Assembly: GCA_025966435.1 (NCBI GenBank)
Contig: JAICRQ010000002.1
Location: 1 to 28,151 of the forward strand
DNA from: Anaerolineales bacterium
GTDB lineage: Bacteria > Chloroflexota > Anaerolineae > Anaerolineales > Villigracilaceae
Length of the DNA: 28,151 nt
Direction of reading: 5' to 3'
Part shown: positions 24,751-28,151 of the stretch, in pieces
Layout: the number at the start of each line of letters is the position of its first letter
Position numbering within the stretch: position 1 is the first letter of the stretch
Translations under genes and position numbers: made by a program
Notes under the pieces: generated by a model
Told to the model about the DNA's origin: nothing
What the model saw: only the letters and a program-made list of their open reading frames with translations
Database searches by the model: none

Positions 24751-24819
24751 AGCCGGGGAGTTGCCGCAACCAGGTTCCAACGCCGCAGAGCGGGGAACGG
24801 TAGGCAACTCCTTTCGGCT
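24751..24819 (+). promoter_or_regulatory. structured intercistronic RNA element
   Basis: Nested inverted repeats fold into one long structure: AGCCG (24751-24755) with CGGCT (24815-24819), GGAGTTGCC (24757-24765) with GGCAACTCC (24803-24811), GTTCC (24774-24778) with GGAAC (24794-24798), and CCGC (24783-24786) with GCGG (24790-24793) around an AGA loop. No T run follows, so it is not a simple terminator. It lies 36 bases upstream of the serine hydrolase ATG and could be a leader element, an attenuator or an mRNA processing/stability structure. Confidence 0.6.
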
Positions 24820-24855
24820 AGGGAAACAATTCTCAATGTTTACAGGAGATTGGTG

Positions 24856-26838
24856 ATGAAAAAGTTTACTCAAAGAGGAATCTGTTGGACTCGAAATAGC
24901 TTGATTGCGGTATTCACAATTACGCTGACGGTTTTTTCTGCTCTCGGTTTTTCAATCGCTGAGGCCCAGGTGGATATCAAGCCGGTCCAGCTCTCAGCCA
25001 ACCCGGGTCTGACGGACCCGGAGGAGGTTGAAGCATTCCTCGATACAGTGATTCCAAAGGAGCTCAGCGATCGGCATGTGGCCGGGGCGGTTGTCGCCAT
25101 TGTCAAGGATGGCGCTCTCTTCCTTGCCAAAGGGTATGGATATGCCGACGTGGAAGGCCAGATTCCGGTGGACCCAGACAACACCCTCTTCCGAGTCGGC
25201 TCCATCGGCAAGCTTTTCACCTGGACAGCCGTGATGCAGCTCGTGGAACAGGGCAAGTTGGACCTGGACGCGGATGTCAACCAGTATCTGGACTTTACAA
25301 TCCCGGATACATTCCCTGAGCCGATCACGCTCAAGCACCTGATGACCCACACACCTGGCTTTGAGGATAATGCCTTTGGCTTTGCTTCAACAACACCTGA
25401 AGGGATGGAGCCCATAGGTGAATGGCTGGCCAATAACATCCCGGCGCGTGTCTGGCCGGCAGGCGAGGTTCCCGCCTACTCCAACTACGGCGCGACGCTG
25501 GCCGGTTATATTGTCGAGCGCGTTTCCGGGATGCCTTACGAAGATTACATTGAGCAGCACATCCTGGCCCCGTTGGGTATGACAAAAAGCACGCCCCGGC
25601 AGCCTCCGCCGGCTGCGCTGGAAGCAGATATGGCTCTCGGCTACGAGTATCAGGATAATGCCTTCCAACCTCAGGGCTTCGAATACATGACGATCGTGCC
25701 CGCAGGCTCCATCAGTTCCACGGCGACAGACATGGCTCGCTTTATGATCGCCCATTTGCAGCATGGACGGTATGGCGAGGCCCGCATTCTGGGCGAGGAC
25801 ACAGCCCGTCAAATGCATTCACGGTTATGGACGGCCGACGAACGCCTCAACGGTATGGCACATGGCTTCATGGAGTTCAGCCAGAATGGTTATCGCGTCA
25901 TCGGGCATCCCGGAGACACCGGTTTGTTCCACAGTATCATGGCGCTGCTGCCGGAGCAGAATGTCGGTCTCTTATTCTCGTACAACAGTGCAGGCTACGG
26001 TATTGGAACGACCGTACTTGAGGCGTTCATGGACGAATACTATCCCCCGACCGGGACTGAGTCGCCCGCGCCGCTCGCCGACTCTGCCGAGCGCATCAAC
26101 CGTTTCACCGGCACGTACCAGTTCACCCGGCTTGCCTACACCAAGGGTGGCAAGCTCAAAGGTCTCTTCTCTACCGCCAGCGTGCAGCCTGGCAGTGACG
26201 GCGAACTCGTCATTACCATAGCAGGGAACACCGATTCTCAACGACTTGTGGAGGTTGCCCCGCTCTATTTTGAGGAGATCGAGGGCGACGGGCGTCTGGT
26301 TTTCCACGAAGATGACGATGGCGACATCGCCTACCTGTATTCCAACATCCCACCGATGCAGCCTGTCTTCGGCGCTAAAAAAGTAGCTTGGTATGAGACC
26401 TTGAGCTTCAACATCGGGTTGCTGGCGGTATGCGCGGTGTTGTTCATCCTCGTCCTCCTGGTGGAGCCGGTACGTCTCGTGGTTGGCTGGTTCAGACGCC
26501 GGACCCGGCCATCGCAGCCCGCTCTGGCACGCCTGGCGCGCGGGTTGATGGTCGCCCTGGCAGTACTGTCCCTGGCCACCGTCTTCGGGCTGTACATGCA
26601 GGTTTTCGATGGATGGGGCCTGGCAAGCGGCCAGCGCGGCATCCTGACAGCTACCGGTGGTATGTCTATTCTCATTGTCGCACTGACGATCGCGGTCGTA
26701 TTTCTGGCTAGCCTGGCCTGGCGCCGCAGCTGGTGGGGTGTGGGCGGCCGCATCTACTATACACTGGTCAGCCTGGCATCGGTCGCGTTCGTCTGGTTCC
26801 TGGCGTTCTGGAACCAGATCGGCTGGCAATGGTGGTAA
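24856..26838 (+). CDS. secreted beta-lactamase-fold serine hydrolase with four C-terminal TM helices
   Basis: The 660-residue protein has a signal peptide (helix about residues 14-35, probable cleavage after AEA at about 37). The serine beta-lactamase/DD-peptidase fold domain follows at about 55-400. Its motifs are SxxK with S116-I-G-K119, YxN with Y208-S-N210, and HxG with H351-P-G353. A soluble linker of about 110 residues follows, then four membrane helices (about 520-660). This is the layout of class C-related peptidase or esterase-like serine hydrolases, not of a drug-resistance enzyme. GGAG stands 7 bases before ATG 24856; upstream in-frame TTG and GTG codons are less likely. It follows the CPBP proteases and the structured element. 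The catalytic domain should lie outside the cytoplasm. Confidence 0.92.
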   Translation: MKKFTQRGICWTRNSLIAVFTITLTVFSALGFSIAEAQVDIKPVQLSANPGLTDPEEVEAFLDTVIPKELSDRHVAGAVVAIVKDGALFLAKGYGYADVEGQIPVDPDNTLFRVGSIGKLFTWTAVMQLVEQGKLDLDADVNQYLDFTIPDTFPEPITLKHLMTHTPGFEDNAFGFASTTPEGMEPIGEWLANNIPARVWPAGEVPAYSNYGATLAGYIVERVSGMPYEDYIEQHILAPLGMTKSTPRQPPPAALEADMALGYEYQDNAFQPQGFEYMTIVPAGSISSTATDMARFMIAHLQHGRYGEARILGEDTARQMHSRLWTADERLNGMAHGFMEFSQNGYRVIGHPGDTGLFHSIMALLPEQNVGLLFSYNSAGYGIGTTVLEAFMDEYYPPTGTESPAPLADSAERINRFTGTYQFTRLAYTKGGKLKGLFSTASVQPGSDGELVITIAGNTDSQRLVEVAPLYFEEIEGDGRLVFHEDDDGDIAYLYSNIPPMQPVFGAKKVAWYETLSFNIGLLAVCAVLFILVLLVEPVRLVVGWFRRRTRPSQPALARLARGLMVALAVLSLATVFGLYMQVFDGWGLASGQRGILTATGGMSILIVALTIAVVFLASLAWRRSWWGVGGRIYYTLVSLASVAFVWFLAFWNQIGWQWW

Positions 26839-26903
26839 TGAACCGGACTCGTGTCCCGCTGAGTGCCCAGCCCGGGTAATCAGGTTAAACAATGGCTCTA
26901 GGA

Positions 26904-26953
26904 TCGCCTTCATATTTTTCGATACTTGGATGCAAAAAGAAGTATGAAGGCGA
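26904..26953 (+). promoter_or_regulatory. 11-bp inverted repeat upstream of the toast-rack gene
   Basis: TCGCCTTCATA (26904-26914) and its exact complement (26943-26953) flank 28 bases. The right arm ends 25 bases before ATG 26979. No T run follows. It may be an operator or a leader hairpin. Confidence 0.5.
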
Positions 26954-26978
26954 ACCTTTTTATAAGGAAGGAAATACC

Positions 26979-27839
26979 ATGAAAACGCAATCCGCTTTCC
27001 TCTTTCTTGCAATATTCGTTCTAGCCTCACTGGCTTGTTCGCTCGGGGTGCCGCAGGTCTCAAGAATTCAGACAGGATCTACGCAAACATTTACTTTGCA
27101 TGAGCCGAGGACCAACACCGAGGCCGTGCAGGATGTGAACCTGACAATGGCATTCGGTGAATTCAATCTCGCAGGAGGTACCGAATCGTTGCTGGAAGGT
27201 GAAGTACGCTACAACGTGGAAGATTGGAAACCTAGCGTCATCAAGGAGGACAATTCATTGACCATTACACAAGGCGAAGTAGATGACCCAGTCAGTGGAT
27301 TGCCTGGCGAAGACATCGTCAATGACTGGACGGTCAGACTGGGCGATATTCCCATGAACCTATCGCTACAGGCAGGCGCGTATGATGGAGCGTTGGATTT
27401 GAGCGGATTGCGCTTACAACGACTGAACGTTCAGGATGGTGCAAGCAGCTCCGAGATCCGGTTCGATACGTTGAATACCGAAGAGATGCAGAGTCTGACC
27501 TATAGCACCGGTGCATCCAAAATCAACTTTCTGGGTCTTGCGAATGCAAATTTCACCCAAATGACATTCGAGGGTGGGGCAGGAGAGTACGTGTTCGACT
27601 TTTCTGGTGACCTCCAGCGGGATGCCGCTGTCAGCATCAAGGTCGGCTTGAGCGACGTGCGGATTGTCGTACCCAGAGGCGTATCCGCCCAGATCATGAC
27701 GGAGGGCGCGGTGAGCACTGTCCAGGTCGAGGATGCCTGGAAAAAGCAAAGTGAAGGCTACTTTAATGAAGGCAATGGTTATCGTCTGACCCTCCTGGTG
27801 GAATTGGGCGCAGGTCGCTTGTACCTGTCAAATGAATAG
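26979..27839 (+). CDS. toast-rack (LiaF/DUF2154-like) lipoprotein
   Basis: The 286-residue protein has a lipoprotein signal (FLAIFVLASLAC, Cys20). A beta-rich domain resembling the toast-rack N-terminal domain of cell-wall-active-antibiotic response proteins (LiaF-like) follows: VNLTMAFGEFNLAGGTESLL, EGEVRYNVEDWKPSV, and later WTVRLGDIPMNLSLQAGA. The second half repeats short beta strands with GLANANFTQMTFEGGAG and KVGLSDVRIVVPRGV, as in LiaF-type C-terminal domains. It is outside the cytoplasm and lipid-anchored. GGAAGG precedes the ATG; the open frame upstream has no ribosome binding site. Location after the protease and hydrolase genes suggests an envelope-stress role, which is inference. 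Confidence 0.83.
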   Translation: MKTQSAFLFLAIFVLASLACSLGVPQVSRIQTGSTQTFTLHEPRTNTEAVQDVNLTMAFGEFNLAGGTESLLEGEVRYNVEDWKPSVIKEDNSLTITQGEVDDPVSGLPGEDIVNDWTVRLGDIPMNLSLQAGAYDGALDLSGLRLQRLNVQDGASSSEIRFDTLNTEEMQSLTYSTGASKINFLGLANANFTQMTFEGGAGEYVFDFSGDLQRDAAVSIKVGLSDVRIVVPRGVSAQIMTEGAVSTVQVEDAWKKQSEGYFNEGNGYRLTLLVELGAGRLYLSNE

Positions 27840-27848
27840 TTTCTTGAA

Positions 27849-28151
27849 ATGGCGAAAAAGAAGAGTCCTGGTGAAGCTGTGAGACAAAACGCTTTGTCTC
27901 ACTTCCATGAACCTGGCTGGCAGATCCTGGGAGAACTTGAACTGCCAGTCGGGAACGGCCTGGAGAACACAATTCATACATGGTTGGAGGAAATCGTTAC
28001 TCCGCTTCGTCTGAACACGGAATTCCTTCGCAAGCTTTCACAGTTCGCCCAAGACGCGGCTGCGCGTTCCAAGCAGGTCGACCATGCAATGAAGGTTGGC
28101 CAGGTCCATCTAATTGCCTTGGCACCGGCGCAGATCACCTCCACAGCTGGC
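27849..28151 (+). CDS. unrecognised protein, 3' end beyond the window
   Basis: The frame is open for 101 codons from ATG 27849 to the window edge, beginning MAKKKSPGEAVRQNALSHFH. It has no signal peptide and is largely helical and soluble, with segments such as LEEIVTPLRLNTEFLRKL and AAARSKQVDHAMKV. It starts nine bases after the toast-rack stop, without a clear ribosome binding site, and may be co-transcribed with it. I do not recognise the family. Confidence 0.6.
   Translation, partial: MAKKKSPGEAVRQNALSHFHEPGWQILGELELPVGNGLENTIHTWLEEIVTPLRLNTEFLRKLSQFAQDAAARSKQVDHAMKVGQVHLIALAPAQITSTAG

Noticed and set aside
24856..26838. Antibiotic-resistance beta-lactamase
   Set aside because: The SxxK/YxN/HxG pattern with a long linker and four C-terminal membrane helices fits the broad serine hydrolase family, not a drug-resistance enzyme.
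25972..27063. 363-codon minus-strand open frame
   Set aside because: It lies opposite the serine hydrolase gene, which has clear catalytic motifs, a ribosome binding site and membrane helices. The antisense product is rich in Gln, Arg and Pro and has no recognisable domain.

Overview
The window reads as a chromosomal segment of a Chloroflexota bacterium, most likely class Anaerolineae. This is inferred from the gene content: lipoproteins with Pro/Thr-rich linkers, DUF3048 and CapA lipoproteins, XRE-STAND-TPR regulators, a MoxR/DUF58/DUF4129 cluster and toast-rack lipoproteins, all on moderately GC-rich DNA. No marker gene fixes the taxonomy. No phage, transposase or CRISPR array was seen.

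Layout. (1) 1-3000, minus strand: an operon of a DUF4129 membrane protein, a small membrane protein, a MoxR ATPase and a DUF58 protein cut by the window edge. An 82-bp palindromic repeat sits between the second and third genes. (2) 3051-3578, plus strand: a DUF309 protein with a C-terminal zinc ribbon, closed by a bidirectional terminator. (3) 3638-9087, minus strand: a cyclase-family hydrolase, a CapA-like lipoprotein, an enolase-superfamily OSBS/N-succinylamino-acid racemase, a zinc-ribbon membrane protein and a DUF3048 lipoprotein. (4) 9179-12747, plus strand: three tightly coupled membrane genes related to the antiporter-like subunits of complex I, with no peripheral-arm genes beside them. 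(5) 12802-19275, plus strand: a long coiled-coil protein, SelB, an HMCES/YedK DNA-crosslink protein, an MFS exporter and a LysM-M23 peptidase. (6) 19345-19418: tRNA-Val(CAC) with a clear promoter.

From 19419 to 20309 the DNA is a decayed zone. It holds a 38-codon fragment of a minus-strand gene, a tRNA T-arm-like relic and a broken piece of a CPBP protease gene. After it comes an accessory-looking plus-strand block: an XRE-STAND-TPR regulator with a strong terminator, then two CPBP intramembrane proteases, a signal-peptide-bearing serine hydrolase with four C-terminal membrane helices, a toast-rack lipoprotein and the start of an unrecognised gene. The CPBP fragment upstream of the regulator matches the intact CPBP gene downstream of it at 39 of 40 bases, so the regulator is flanked by a partial duplication.

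The most interesting candidate system is this last block (about 20.3-28.1 kb). It combines one large ligand-sensing regulator with a set of membrane proteolysis and envelope-stress proteins, and could be an envelope-defence or peptide-immunity module. This is inference from gene content and order only. The second candidate is the orphan antiporter-like trio at 9.2-12.7 kb, whose usual proton-channel residues are altered.
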